From an uncultured Winogradskyella sp. (GTDB lineage: Bacteria > Bacteroidota > Bacteroidia > Flavobacteriales > Flavobacteriaceae): DNA of 64,000 bases. A program made the translations under genes and the position numbers. The notes under the pieces are model-generated. The model made no database searches, was not told where the DNA came from, and saw nothing but the letters and a program-made list of their open reading frames with translations. The stretch is taken from NCBI RefSeq assembly GCF_947501905.1, contig NZ_CANMXL010000002.1, forward strand, positions 1 through 64,000, given 5' to 3'. This document shows, in pieces, positions 43,973 through 53,036 of this stretch. Every line of letters starts with the position of its first letter. Within the stretch, counting starts at the first letter, position 1.

Positions 43973-44272
43973 ATGAAGCTACTCCTTCTACAAATTGAAG
44001 ATTATATGCTACCATGTCTTAATAAAAGCCTTTTTGGTTTTGACTGTATGGGTTGTGGTATTCAGCGGTCTCTACATCTTCTGTTTCATGGCGAATTTAT
44101 TGCCGCATTCTACATGTATCCTGCCATCTATCCTTTAATAGGGTTGTTTGCTGTAATAGGGATTAACATTTTTAAAAAAATAAAATATTTCAATAAAATA
44201 ATTACTATTTTGGCTATTGTTACTGTAGCTACAATTATGGTAAGCTTTACTATTAAAACCTTAATCAACTAA
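43973..44272 (+). CDS. DUF2752 family membrane protein
   Basis: The 99-residue protein shows the DUF2752 core CMGCGIQRSLHLLFHGEFIAAF followed by YPAIYPL, here quoted as CMGCGIQRSLHLL. Two or three membrane segments follow. The ATG stands only four bases after a -7-like TATATTTG, so transcripts may be almost leaderless. Function unknown; the neighbour with a CCC motif typically accompanies it in Flavobacteriaceae. Confidence 0.85.
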   Translation: MKLLLLQIEDYMLPCLNKSLFGFDCMGCGIQRSLHLLFHGEFIAAFYMYPAIYPLIGLFAVIGINIFKKIKYFNKIITILAIVTVATIMVSFTIKTLIN

Positions 44273-44283
44273 AAAATATTAAA

Positions 44284-44619
44284 ATGGAAAAAGAAAAATT
44301 AAATCCCGCCTTAGTCTATGTATTAGCAATAATCGGTTTATTATGTTGCTGTTTCGGCGGATTGGGCTTTATATTAGCTGGTGCCGCATATTTTATTGCA
44401 CATACTCAAATAAATAAAGTTGCAGATAATCCTGATGCATACGATTTAGATTCGGCCAAGGCTATGAAAACTGCAAAAATTGTAGCACTTGTAATACTTA
44501 TAATTAATATTTTATACTTAGCATGGTCAATTTACTCAATACAAGCAATGGGTGGCTGGGATGTTTACATGGAAAAAATCACTGAAATTATAGAAGAAGC
44601 ACAAAGAAACCAAGGTTAA
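44284..44619 (+). CDS. CCC-motif membrane protein
   Basis: The 111-residue protein has two membrane helices (about 10-39 and 66-87) and the cysteine cluster LLCCCFGGLGFILAGAAYF. An amphipathic loop between them carries HTQINKVADNPDAYD. Topology resembles CD225/dispanin-like proteins, but this is weak. It lies 11 bp after the DUF2752 gene and ends at a terminator. Confidence 0.8.
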   Translation: MEKEKLNPALVYVLAIIGLLCCCFGGLGFILAGAAYFIAHTQINKVADNPDAYDLDSAKAMKTAKIVALVILIINILYLAWSIYSIQAMGGWDVYMEKITEIIEEAQRNQG

Positions 44620-44642
44620 CATATTACAAACCTTATAAAATA

Positions 44643-44690
44643 AAAAAAGCCTTTTCTCCCGACAGCTATTGGGATTGAAAAGGCTTTTTT
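44643..44690. terminator. Terminator with inserted palindrome, between CCC-motif gene and rocD
   Basis: The outer stem AAAAAAGCCTTTTC/GAAAAGGCTTTTTT (14 bp) encloses an inner TCCC/GGGA hairpin with CAGCTATT-like loop, resembling the dispersed CCCGATAGCTATCGGG palindromes of flavobacteria. It can act in both directions. Confidence 0.88.
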
Positions 44691-44709
44691 ATTTAATAGT
44701 TATTTTTAT

Positions 44710-45990
44710 TTAAACTTCAAATTCTTGAAGTGTCGATATAATTATAGAAACACAATCTAATAGTTGTTCTTTATTCATCACTAAAGGTGGTGCAAAACGG
44801 ATAATATTTCCGTGTGTTGGTTTTGCCAATAAGCCATTATCTCTAAGTCTAAGACAAATGTTCCAAGCCGTGTCACTTTCTTCAGAATCGTTAATTAAAA
44901 TAGCATTTAACAAGCCTTTACCTCTAACACCATTAACAATAGTGCTAGTTTCAATATATTTTGATAATTCTGCTCTAAATACTTTACCTAACTCTTCAGC
45001 ATTATGTGCTAACTCTTCATCTTTAATAACCTCAAGAGCCGCAACTCCAATAGCAGCTGCTACAGGATTACCACCAAATGTACTACCATGATTCCCAGGT
45101 TTAATAACATTCATAATATTATCATTTGCTAAAACTGCAGAAACCGGATAAGCCCCACCAGATAAGGCTTTTCCTAAAATCAAAATATCAGCTTTTACTT
45201 CTGGAGTACCTGAACAATGCTTATCTGCACAAGAACAATTACCACAAGTAGCTAATAAACGTCCTGTACGAGCAATACCAGTTTGTACTTCATCTGCAAT
45301 AAATAGTACATTATGTTTTTCACATAAAGCCTTAGCAGCAGCCAAATAACCTTCACTAGGTACGTAAACACCTGCTTCACCTTGAATTGGCTCAACTAAA
45401 AAACCTGCAACGTTAGTATTGCTATTAAGAGCATCTTCTAAAGCCTGAAGGTTATCATACTCAATCTTAATAAACCCATCTGTGTATGGTCCAAAGTTTT
45501 TACGAGCTACAGGGTCATTCGAAAAAGAAATAATCGTTGTCGTACGTCCATGAAAATTATTTTCGCAAACTATAATTTGTGCCTCGTTTTCATTAATGCC
45601 TTTGACTTCGTAAGCCCATTTTCTGCATAGCTTTAACGCAGTCTCTACAGCTTCAGCACCAGTGTTCATTGGTAACAGCTTATCGAAATTAAAAGTTTCA
45701 GTTGCAAATTTTTCAAACTTACCTAACATGTCATTATAGAACGCACGTGACGTTAATGTTAATGTTTGTGCTTGATTAGTCATTGCGCCAACAATTTTTG
45801 GATGGCAATGCCCTTGGTTTACTGCAGAATATGCAGACAGGAAATCATAATATTTCTTTCCTTCTACATCCCAGACGTAAACGCCTTCACCTCTACTTAA
45901 TACTACTGGTAACGGATGGTAATTGTGGGCTCCGTACTTGTTTTCTAAATCTATCGCTTGTTGCGATGTTAATTGGTCTAAAACAGCCAT
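44710..45990 (-). CDS. rocD: Ornithine aminotransferase
   Basis: The 426-residue PLP enzyme converts ornithine and 2-oxoglutarate to glutamate semialdehyde. Family motifs are [17 protein letters not shown], the [10 protein letters not shown] stretch, [27 protein letters not shown] and the PLP lysine in [18 protein letters not shown]. Between the last two lies an extra cysteine cluster C249-X2-C252-X-C254-X4-C259. The gene stands alone on the reverse strand. Confidence 0.94.
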   Translation of the reverse strand: MAVLDQLTSQQAIDLENKYGAHNYHPLPVVLSRGEGVYVWDVEGKKYYDFLSAYSAVNQGHCHPKIVGAMTNQAQTLTLTSRAFYNDMLGKFEKFATETFNFDKLLPMNTGAEAVETALKLCRKWAYEVKGINENEAQIIVCENNFHGRTTTIISFSNDPVARKNFGPYTDGFIKIEYDNLQALEDALNSNTNVAGFLVEPIQGEAGVYVPSEGYLAAAKALCEKHNVLFIADEVQTGIARTGRLLATCGNCSCADKHCSGTPEVKADILILGKALSGGAYPVSAVLANDNIMNVIKPGNHGSTFGGNPVAAAIGVAALEVIKDEELAHNAEELGKVFRAELSKYIETSTIVNGVRGKGLLNAILINDSEESDTAWNICLRLRDNGLLAKPTHGNIIRFAPPLVMNKEQLLDCVSIIISTLQEFEV

Positions 45991-46169
45991 TCTAAAAGTT
46001 TTTTAGTTAAAAATTCACTTAAACTAAGTCAAGAGTCAGTATGTGCCAAATCTCGCTTAGCGAGTTCCTGTTCTACCTTTATCCTTTCGAGAAGTCCGAA
46101 AATTCAGCGTGGGAAAGAAATCATCCCTAGGGCTTGCAAATTACTAAATAATCCTTTTGGTTAAAAACA
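45991..46169. other. Intergenic region with short palindromes, no gene seen
   Basis: The 179 bp hold a CTCGC-TTA-GCGAG hairpin (46052-46064), a GGGA/TCCC pairing and CCCTAGGG, in sequence less AT-rich than its surroundings. It looks like degraded dispersed palindromic repeats. No reading frame, promoter or RNA was identified. Confidence 0.4.
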
Positions 46170-46556
46170 CTATTCCAAAATTTTATGAGACAAAGATGAG
46201 ACTTGCAATTCTAAACGCTTCAATTCTCTTAGCAAGGCATTTTTATCCATTTGCATCCAAACAAATATTTTAATCATACTAACTCCAAGCAAAAACACAA
46301 TGCTACCAAATCCCCACTTTAATAATTCAATTGTCTCATTAGTATTAAAAAAATTGACAACGCAATACACTGATAATGCAAAAAACACTAAAGTCATAAC
46401 ATTCATTAATATAATAATCCATTTGTGCTTTCCTCTAAATAGACCCCAAATCATATCCAAAATATTTTGCTCTTCTAACTCATCATAAAACTTTACTTCT
46501 TCTTCTGTTAAAGTCTCTTTTATTAGTTTGTCTATGTCTTCCATATTAGTTTTCAT
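46170..46556 (-). CDS. DUF6768 family membrane protein
   Basis: The 128-residue protein has a soluble N-terminal part with DIDKLIKETLTEEEVKFYDEL, two membrane helices (about 45-68 and 80-99) and a C-terminal helix with LRELKRLELQVSSLS. The family is found next to ECF sigma factors in Bacteroidota. Its start codon lies inside the last codons of the upstream sigma gene, so its translation should depend on full reading of that gene, which here is frameshifted. Confidence 0.8.
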   Translation of the reverse strand: MKTNMEDIDKLIKETLTEEEVKFYDELEEQNILDMIWGLFRGKHKWIIILMNVMTLVFFALSVYCVVNFFNTNETIELLKWGFGSIVFLLGVSMIKIFVWMQMDKNALLRELKRLELQVSSLSHKILE

Positions 46557-47097
46557 AATTCCTAGTTTTTAAAATTGTTTTTAATTTCTCTCTGGCATAA
46601 AACAAGCGTGACTTTGCAGTTCCTATAGATATATCAAGCATTTCACTTATTTGTTTTAAACTGTATTCTTGCAAATAAAAAAGCTGAACAACCACTTTCT
46701 GGCTATGAGGTAAATCTTTTTATAGCTTTTGACATCTCGCTCTTTAATTGTTGATTTTCTGAATAATTATCGTCGGATTTGATATCAATATTAAGTCTTA
46801 CTATTTTTTTTGTTGTCTAGATTGTACACGTAACCAATCAGTAGATTTATTTACAACAATTCTATATGCCCAATACTTAAACTGTTCAGGGTTTTTAAGT
46901 TCATTAATTTTGTTAATTATTACCAACCAACTCTCTTGCGCTATATCTTTTGCAACGTCTTTGTCTCTAACCAACCAATATGCCTTTTCACAAAATAACT
47001 TATGCCATTTTTTGACTAAAAAAGCAAGTGCGCTTTTATCACCAGATTGTAATCTTTGGATTAAGGAGGTATCACATTGATTCTGTCTTGTTGGCAT
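46546..47097 (-). pseudogene. ECF RNA polymerase sigma factor with two opposite frameshifts
   Basis: Three stretches together give one sigma factor. Codons from MPTRQNQCDTSLIQRL at 47097 to QSRQQKK are in one frame and stop at 46801. The linker IVRLNIDIKSDDN...SEMSKAI reads in another frame. KDLPHSQKVVVQLFYL to IGTAKSRLFYAREKLK returns to the first frame and ends at 46546. The first shift (one base missing) is in a run of eight T at 46804-46811; the second (one base extra) is in five T at 46717-46721. Region 2 and region 4 signatures are otherwise intact. It could be decay, homopolymer sequencing error, or slippage. The gene overlaps the DUF6768 start. Confidence 0.88.
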
Positions 47098-47248
47098 TTT
47101 AGATTGGGTTTCTATTACTAATGACGGGAAAGACCATAAAAGGTTCAATCTATAGAAAGATAAGATTAAATATAATCTAAAACGGAAAATAAAATTATGA
47201 ACCAATTATTACAAAATGCAATTATCTTTGCAATCTAATTTTTAATAG

Positions 47249-48700
47249 ATGCCACGGAGAGAACGAAACAAATTTGTAAAACGCGGACAAGTCCTTGAAC
47301 TTTTAATAGAAGATTATGCCTACGGCGGAAAAGGAATTGCACGCATAAGAAATGAACATGGCGAATTTGTAGTCTTTGTGCCTAATACTCTACCTGGGCA
47401 ATTGGTTAAAGCTCAAGTTAAAAAATCTAGTAAGACTTACGCAGAATGTAAGTTGTTTGAAGTTCTAAAACCTTCAGAAGATGAAATAGATGTGCCATAT
47501 CAAGATATACCTGGTGCGCCATATATAAAATTACCAATTGAAAAACAGCACGCATATAAAAAACAGAGTACTATAGAACTCTTTAAGCGTATAGGTAAAG
47601 TAGCTGATATAGAAGATAAGTTTGATGAATTTGTAACATCGCCAAACACGTTTCATTACAGAAATAAAATGGAATATGGATTTTCTGCAATTGGTTACAA
47701 TCATGAGTTAAAAACTGATGTTGACGAGTTTACTTTAGGATTTAAAAAGCGAGGAACTTGGTGGTGTGGTGATAATCTAAATAATGATTCTGGTTTATTT
47801 GATGCCGAATTTGAAAATAATCTAAAAGACATTAGAAACTATTGCCAGGATACAGGTTTAGCGCCTTGGCATGCTCCAAAAAAAGAAGGTTTCTTCAGGT
47901 ATTTTGTAGTCCGTAAATCTTATAAGACTAATAAACTATTATTTAATCTAGTAACAACATCTTATGATTTACCTCAGTTTGATTTAGACAAATTTGCAAA
48001 CTATTTGGTTGCGCTTTTTGGTGACCGCGTTGCTGGTTTATTACATACTATTAATGACGAAGTTGGTGACCGGACTATTGCCACAACAGGTAGTATTAAC
48101 TTGATTTATGGTAAAGATAAAATCGTTGAAGAGTTACTAAATCTTAACTTTGAAATAAGTATGAAAAGCTTTTTTCAAACCAATCCAAAATCCGCAGAAA
48201 AACTCTACACCAAAGTTATTGATTATGCTTTAGAGAATAAAGAAGCCATAGACAATACTGTTGTTATGGATTTATTTTGTGGCACAGGAACAATTGGTCA
48301 AATTCTTGCATCGAGAAGTGAAAATGCAAAAATTGTAGGTGTAGATATTGTAGTTTCAGCTATAGAAGACGCAAAAGAAAATGCCAAGCGTAACGGTATT
48401 GAAGGTTTAAAATTTTATGCCGCAGATGTTGGTAAATTTTTAAGCGAACATCCCGAATACGAAAACAAAATCCGAACAATTATTTTGGATCCAGCACGTG
48501 CTGGGATTTCGCCAAAGACTCTTAAAAAAATAATAAACCTCAATGCGGAACGATTGGTTTATGTATCTTGTAACCCATCAACTCAAGCTAGAGATACAGA
48601 GCAATTGATGCATGCTGGATATAACATAAAAAAGTTTAGTTTAGTAGACCAGTTTCCGCATACATCACATATTGAAACTGTAGTTTTATTTGAGAAATAA
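47249..48700 (+). CDS. rlmD: 23S rRNA (uracil-5-)-methyltransferase RlmD
   Basis: The 483-residue SAM enzyme begins with a TRAM RNA-binding domain (about 10-72, LELLIEDYAYGGKGIAR). A central domain and a Rossmann methyltransferase domain with VVMDLFCGTGTIGQILAS and the catalytic cysteine in YVSCNPSTQARD follow. It methylates U1939-type uridine in 23S rRNA. The four-cysteine Fe-S motif between the TRAM and central domains is replaced by PYQDIPGAPYIKLPIEKQ (about 83-100). Substrate specificity is inferred from the family only. Confidence 0.92.
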   Translation: MPRRERNKFVKRGQVLELLIEDYAYGGKGIARIRNEHGEFVVFVPNTLPGQLVKAQVKKSSKTYAECKLFEVLKPSEDEIDVPYQDIPGAPYIKLPIEKQHAYKKQSTIELFKRIGKVADIEDKFDEFVTSPNTFHYRNKMEYGFSAIGYNHELKTDVDEFTLGFKKRGTWWCGDNLNNDSGLFDAEFENNLKDIRNYCQDTGLAPWHAPKKEGFFRYFVVRKSYKTNKLLFNLVTTSYDLPQFDLDKFANYLVALFGDRVAGLLHTINDEVGDRTIATTGSINLIYGKDKIVEELLNLNFEISMKSFFQTNPKSAEKLYTKVIDYALENKEAIDNTVVMDLFCGTGTIGQILASRSENAKIVGVDIVVSAIEDAKENAKRNGIEGLKFYAADVGKFLSEHPEYENKIRTIILDPARAGISPKTLKKIINLNAERLVYVSCNPSTQARDTEQLMHAGYNIKKFSLVDQFPHTSHIETVVLFEK

Positions 48701-48707
48701 ATAATTT

Positions 48708-50192
48708 ATGAAAATTATTAAATTAACTCTATTACTTCTAATTTTTGTCAGTTGCAATAAAGATAATAAGGACCTTACTGAGTCTTTAAAAGACACTAAA
48801 ACCCTTATCCAAGGTCATATCAAAAATTACAAAAACTCTGACGAACAAAAGCAAGTTACGCTATATTTTAATAACGAAATACTTCAACAACAGAGCTTCA
48901 AAATAGATATCGACAGTTTAGGTAATTTTAAAACTGAAATAGATTTACCTTTTCAACAAGATGTAAATATTTATTATAAAGGTTGGTTAACTTTTATAGT
49001 TAAACCCTCAGATTCTATATCATTTTCAATAGATGGAAGCCGTAATAAATCAAAAGATATATTTGAATCTTTAGTATTAAACGGTGACTCAAAAAGAATT
49101 AATAAAAGTCTACATAAATTCATAAAGAATGACACATTATTAAACAACTACTATGATGATTTTTCTAAATTGGAACCAAATACTTTTTTAAATTATCACG
49201 ATAGTATTTTCACAAAACGTAATGAGTACATAACAAAGTTCATTTCAAAAAATAGTGATATAGATGCAGGATTAAAAAATTATTTAAAAGCTGAAAAAGA
49301 TATAACACCAATCGAAAAAATATTAGAGTTTCCAATGTACTTTGAAATGTATAATCGAGAGAAATCTAAATCTATAGAGTATCCAGATTCATTCTTTGCT
49401 TCATTAAAAAATTTACCAAAAATAGACTATAAGATTATGGTTAATGGTAATGTGTCTGGCTTTGGAAACCATCTTCTTTTTTATTATTACAAAAAATTAG
49501 ATAAGCAATCTGGTAAATTTGACAAAGCTAATAGAGATTCTTTAATAGTTAAAACTATAAGTAATGACTTTAAAGATAATACTGTGGTTGCGCAGTTAGC
49601 TATTAACGACCGTATAAAATCTGATTTAGCAGCTATGAATCTTGATTTTGCAGAAAGTCAAGAAGCTCAACTACAATTATTATATGGCAAATCTCATTTA
49701 GGGAAGGCTATTTTTAAGAACATAGAAGACACAAAAAAAGCTATTGAGAATCCACCTGTTCCAAAAGATGTTCAGTTATTAGCCTTTGACTCAAAAAATC
49801 CTGAAGATTTTTTACAAGAAATAATTAATAATGCTAACGGTAAAATTATATATATAGACAATTGGGGTCCTTGGTGTGCTCCTTGTCGTTCAGAATTTAA
49901 AACAGCAACTCCAAAACTAAAAGAACGCTTCGGAGATAAAATAGAATATGTTTATATATGTCACTTATCTGAAGAAAAGCCATGGAAATCTTCTATTGCA
50001 AAGTATGGTCTAAGTGGCAAACACTATATAGTAACAAAAGAACAAACTGAAAAAATGCGTCAAAGTTTTAAAATAAATGGCTACCCAACATACAATATTA
50101 TAGACGTAAATGGCAACATGCTTCACGCTGGATTTGAATATCGACCTAGTCTACCAAATACTATTGAAATTTTAGATAAATTAGTAAACTAA
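48708..50192 (+). CDS. TlpA-like thioredoxin-fold lipoprotein
   Basis: The 494-residue protein has a lipobox FVSC (Cys16). The long N-terminal part (20-350) is unassigned and includes a beta domain (TLIQGHIKNYKNSDEQKQV) and helices. The C-terminal thioredoxin domain (about 355-490) has the redox site WGPWCAPCRSEF and the cis-proline in INGYPTYNIID. It likely reduces or shuffles disulfides in the periplasm. It lies 7 bp after rlmD and overlaps the next start by one base (TAATG). Confidence 0.88.
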   Translation: MKIIKLTLLLLIFVSCNKDNKDLTESLKDTKTLIQGHIKNYKNSDEQKQVTLYFNNEILQQQSFKIDIDSLGNFKTEIDLPFQQDVNIYYKGWLTFIVKPSDSISFSIDGSRNKSKDIFESLVLNGDSKRINKSLHKFIKNDTLLNNYYDDFSKLEPNTFLNYHDSIFTKRNEYITKFISKNSDIDAGLKNYLKAEKDITPIEKILEFPMYFEMYNREKSKSIEYPDSFFASLKNLPKIDYKIMVNGNVSGFGNHLLFYYYKKLDKQSGKFDKANRDSLIVKTISNDFKDNTVVAQLAINDRIKSDLAAMNLDFAESQEAQLQLLYGKSHLGKAIFKNIEDTKKAIENPPVPKDVQLLAFDSKNPEDFLQEIINNANGKIIYIDNWGPWCAPCRSEFKTATPKLKERFGDKIEYVYICHLSEEKPWKSSIAKYGLSGKHYIVTKEQTEKMRQSFKINGYPTYNIIDVNGNMLHAGFEYRPSLPNTIEILDKLVN

Positions 50193-50767
50193 TGAAGAGA
50201 ATTAAATTTTTTGGCTTTATTGGTTTTATTTTATTGATTGGAAGCTGCGAGCGTGACGATATTTGTGCTGATGGCACACCAACTACACCACGATTATTAA
50301 TTGAGTTTTTTGATGCTGCTGATACAGAGACATTAAAAAGTGTGACTAGATTATCTGTTTATGGTGAAAATTTAATTACAGCTGGATTACCAGAAAGCAC
50401 AACCGAAGCTGAAGATGTAGCCATAATATTTAACTCAAACTCTAACGCTATTGAATTACCACTACTTATAGGTGATGAAGGTATAGAAACAACAACACGT
50501 TACATCTTAGAAAAAGACACTAATCTTAGAATAGACGGAGATGTTGCCACAGATTCTAATATTGATATTTTAGTCGTAAGATATGCACCTCAATTTGTAT
50601 ATGTTTCTAGAGCTTGTGGTTTTAAAAGTATTTTTACAAATTTAGAAGTCTCTATTGAAAGTAATGATGCTAGTCAATGGATACAAAACGTAACTTTTGC
50701 AAACACCACAGATACACAAATAACAGTTGAAAACGAAGACGCCACACATGTACAAATATTTCATTAA
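50192..50767 (+). CDS. DUF6452 family lipoprotein
   Basis: The 191-residue protein has a lipobox ending IGSC (Cys19) and the family start CERDDICADGTPTTPRLLIEF. The rest is beta-rich, with RYAPQFVYVSRACGFKSIF near the end. It is probably in the outer membrane. Its 3' end overlaps the next gene by 20 bp. In Flavobacteriaceae it commonly lies beside rlmD and the DUF6048 gene; function is unknown. Confidence 0.85.
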   Translation: MKRIKFFGFIGFILLIGSCERDDICADGTPTTPRLLIEFFDAADTETLKSVTRLSVYGENLITAGLPESTTEAEDVAIIFNSNSNAIELPLLIGDEGIETTTRYILEKDTNLRIDGDVATDSNIDILVVRYAPQFVYVSRACGFKSIFTNLEVSIESNDASQWIQNVTFANTTDTQITVENEDATHVQIFH

Positions 50768-51506
50768 GAGTTTAGTCGCTTTATTGTTATGTTCTTCAAC
50801 TACATTTGCTCAAGTTGAAGAGCAAGAAAAGACTCAAGACACTACTGTTTTTAAACAAAAATATGGCCTTCGATTAGGTGCAGATATTTCAAAGTTGGTG
50901 CGTTCAGTTATAGATGATGATTATCAAGGTTTTGAAATTAATGGAGATTATCGTTTAACACAACGCCTATATTTAGCTGGAGAATTGGGTAATGAAGAAC
51001 GAACATTAGATAGTGAAGCTTTAAGTTCTACTGCAAAAGGAAGCTATTTTAAAGTTGGTGTGGATTATAACTTATACCGAAACTGGCTAGACATGGAAAA
51101 CATGATATATTCAGGTTTTAGGGTTGGTGCTAGTTCATTTAGCCAAACCTTGAATAGCTATACTATATATGATGTAAATAATCAATATTTTGGTCAGCAG
51201 GTGACAGTAACAAACCCTGAAGAATTCGACGGACTTACTGCTATTTGGGGCGAAATTATTTTGGGTATTAAAGCAGAAGTCTTAACCAATCTCTTTATGG
51301 GACTCAATGTACAACTCAAGTTTTTGGTTTCTGAAACAAGTCCAGATAATTTTGAAAACCTCTACATACCTGGATTTAATAGAACTTATGATAGTGGTAT
51401 CGTTGGTGCAGGTTTTGGTTATAACATTTCGTATTTGATTCCTATTTACAAGAAAGCGAAACCAGTTAAAAAAGAGGCTGAGGAACCTATTGAAGAAAAT
51501 AACTAG
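50748..51506 (+). CDS. DUF6048 family outer-membrane protein
   Basis: The start at 50748 (MYKYFIKSLVALLLCSSTTFAQ) begins the signal peptide; an in-frame ATG at 50727 is less fitting. The 252-residue protein is a beta barrel with YGLRLGADISKLVRSVID, LYLAGELGNEERTL and FKVGVDYNLYRNWLDMENM. A C-terminal Lys/Glu tail follows the last strand. It partners DUF6452 upstream. Its stop overlaps that of holA (CTAG). Confidence 0.85.
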   Translation: MYKYFIKSLVALLLCSSTTFAQVEEQEKTQDTTVFKQKYGLRLGADISKLVRSVIDDDYQGFEINGDYRLTQRLYLAGELGNEERTLDSEALSSTAKGSYFKVGVDYNLYRNWLDMENMIYSGFRVGASSFSQTLNSYTIYDVNNQYFGQQVTVTNPEEFDGLTAIWGEIILGIKAEVLTNLFMGLNVQLKFLVSETSPDNFENLYIPGFNRTYDSGIVGAGFGYNISYLIPIYKKAKPVKKEAEEPIEENN

Positions 51507-52507
51507 CCAAAAATCTTTACCAAAAGTTCTTTTAGTAAATCGCCTTGTGGAGTTGCATTAGCGCCTACACCTTTACCTTTAACATCAAAATCTCTAAGTA
51601 AGGCTACCGCTCTACTCACATTTTTCATCGGGAAATTTCGTGCGGCAATTGTATATTCATTCACAAAATAAGGATTGATTTTTAATGCTGATGCCACACT
51701 TCTTGGTGATTTATCATTTAATCCGTGGTATTGTAAAAGTTGCGAGAAGAAATTAAAAAGTAAGGATACTGTGATTACCATTGGATTATCCTTAGGATTA
51801 TCTCCAAAGTATTTTACAATTCTAAAAGCCTTTGTCATGTTACGTTCGCCAACAGCTTTACGCAATTCAAAATTATTAAAGTCTTTACTAATGCCAATAT
51901 TCTCCTCAATAGCTTCGGGTGTAATCTGAGAATTTTTTGGTAATACTATTTTTAGTTTATTAAGCTCGTTTTCAATCTTAGATAAATCAGTACCTAAAAA
52001 CTCTACCAGCATTTGCGAAGCTTTAGGTGTGATAGTATAACCTTGTCCAGACAAAACACGACGAATCCAATCTGGCACTTGATTGTCGTATAGTTTTTTA
52101 CTTTCTAGTACCAAACCAGTTTTTTGTATAGCTTTATACAAGGCTTTACGCTTATCAATCTTTTTGTACTTATAATTAACCACAAGAACCGTAGTCGGTT
52201 GTGGATTATTTACATAATCTACTAATTTTTCAATAGTACGACTTAAGTCTTGAGCTTCCTTGACAATAACGACTTGTCGTTCTGCCATCATAGGATAGCG
52301 CTTGGCATTACTTACAATATCATCAATAGAAATATCACGCCCATAAAGTACCATTTGGTTAAAACCCTTTTCAGCTTCGTCCAAAACATTGTTTTCAATA
52401 AAATCTGAAATCTTATCAATGTAATAGGCCTCTTCTCCCATCAAAAAATAGATAGGCTTAATATCTCCTTTTTGTATGGCGGTAACTATTTGTTTTGCTT
52501 CTTCCAA
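51503..52507 (-). CDS. holA: DNA polymerase III subunit delta
   Basis: The start is TTG at 52507 (MEEAKQIVTAIQKGDIKPIYFLMGEE); an upstream stop precludes an earlier start, and the next ATG would remove the conserved N-terminus. The 334-residue protein has KPIYFLMGEEAYYIDKIS, DLSKIENELNKL and KAFRIVKYFGDNPKDNPM as in HolA. It opens the sliding clamp in the clamp loader. It is convergent with DUF6048 and divergent from the next gene. Confidence 0.93.
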   Translation of the reverse strand: MEEAKQIVTAIQKGDIKPIYFLMGEEAYYIDKISDFIENNVLDEAEKGFNQMVLYGRDISIDDIVSNAKRYPMMAERQVVIVKEAQDLSRTIEKLVDYVNNPQPTTVLVVNYKYKKIDKRKALYKAIQKTGLVLESKKLYDNQVPDWIRRVLSGQGYTITPKASQMLVEFLGTDLSKIENELNKLKIVLPKNSQITPEAIEENIGISKDFNNFELRKAVGERNMTKAFRIVKYFGDNPKDNPMVITVSLLFNFFSQLLQYHGLNDKSPRSVASALKINPYFVNEYTIAARNFPMKNVSRAVALLRDFDVKGKGVGANATPQGDLLKELLVKIFG

Positions 52508-52592
52508 AAAATTGGTTAATTAGGCGAATACTTCTCAATAAAATTTTCTAAGAAAATCTCTCGAAGTGACGTTAAAGTTTTAATTTTGTGTA

Positions 52593-53036
52593 GTGCAAGA
52601 CCTTAATTTTCCAAAGTTCGACTATCGTTTCAAAAGTACAGAAAATAAAGTTTCTATTTTTGATATCATTCGCAAAAAATTTGTGGTTTTACAGCCTGAA
52701 GAATGGGTAAGACAACACTGTGTACATTATCTAATTTCTGAAAAAAACTACCCGAAATCTTTAATCAATGTAGAAAAAGAACTCACTATCAATGATTTAA
52801 AAAAACGATATGACATCGTTATCTTTAATCCTGATGGTTCTATTTTTTTGATTGTAGAATGTAAAGCCCCAAAAATTAAGATTAATCAAAATACGTTTGA
52901 TCAAATTGCACGCTATAACTTAGCATTAAACGCCACCTATTTGATGGTGACCAACGGAATTAATCACTATTATTGTCAAACAGACTTAGAAGCTGAGCAA
53001 TATTCATTTTTAAAGGATATACCAGATTACAAATAA
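52593..53036 (+). CDS. HsdR_N-like nuclease-fold protein
   Basis: The 147-residue protein starts with GTG. It contains KKRYDIVIFNPDGSIFLIVECKAPK, in which D-X(n)-ECK is the PD-(D/E)XK nuclease core of type I restriction HsdR N-terminal domains; quoted as RYDIVIFNPD and FLIVECKAPK. No helicase or HsdM/HsdS genes are near, and such stand-alone proteins are widespread in Bacteroidota next to holA. Function is likely DNA-related but unknown. The stop overlaps the glycosyltransferase ATG by one base. Confidence 0.88.
   Translation: MQDLNFPKFDYRFKSTENKVSIFDIIRKKFVVLQPEEWVRQHCVHYLISEKNYPKSLINVEKELTINDLKKRYDIVIFNPDGSIFLIVECKAPKIKINQNTFDQIARYNLALNATYLMVTNGINHYYCQTDLEAEQYSFLKDIPDYK

Noticed and set aside
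46801..47205. Complete short protein starting at 47205
   Set aside because: The part before MPTRQ is not sigma-like and the true product continues beyond the stop through frameshifts.
52593..53036. Remnant of a type I restriction system
   Set aside because: No HsdM, HsdS or helicase part is present; the short protein is complete with start and stop and tight coupling to the next gene.
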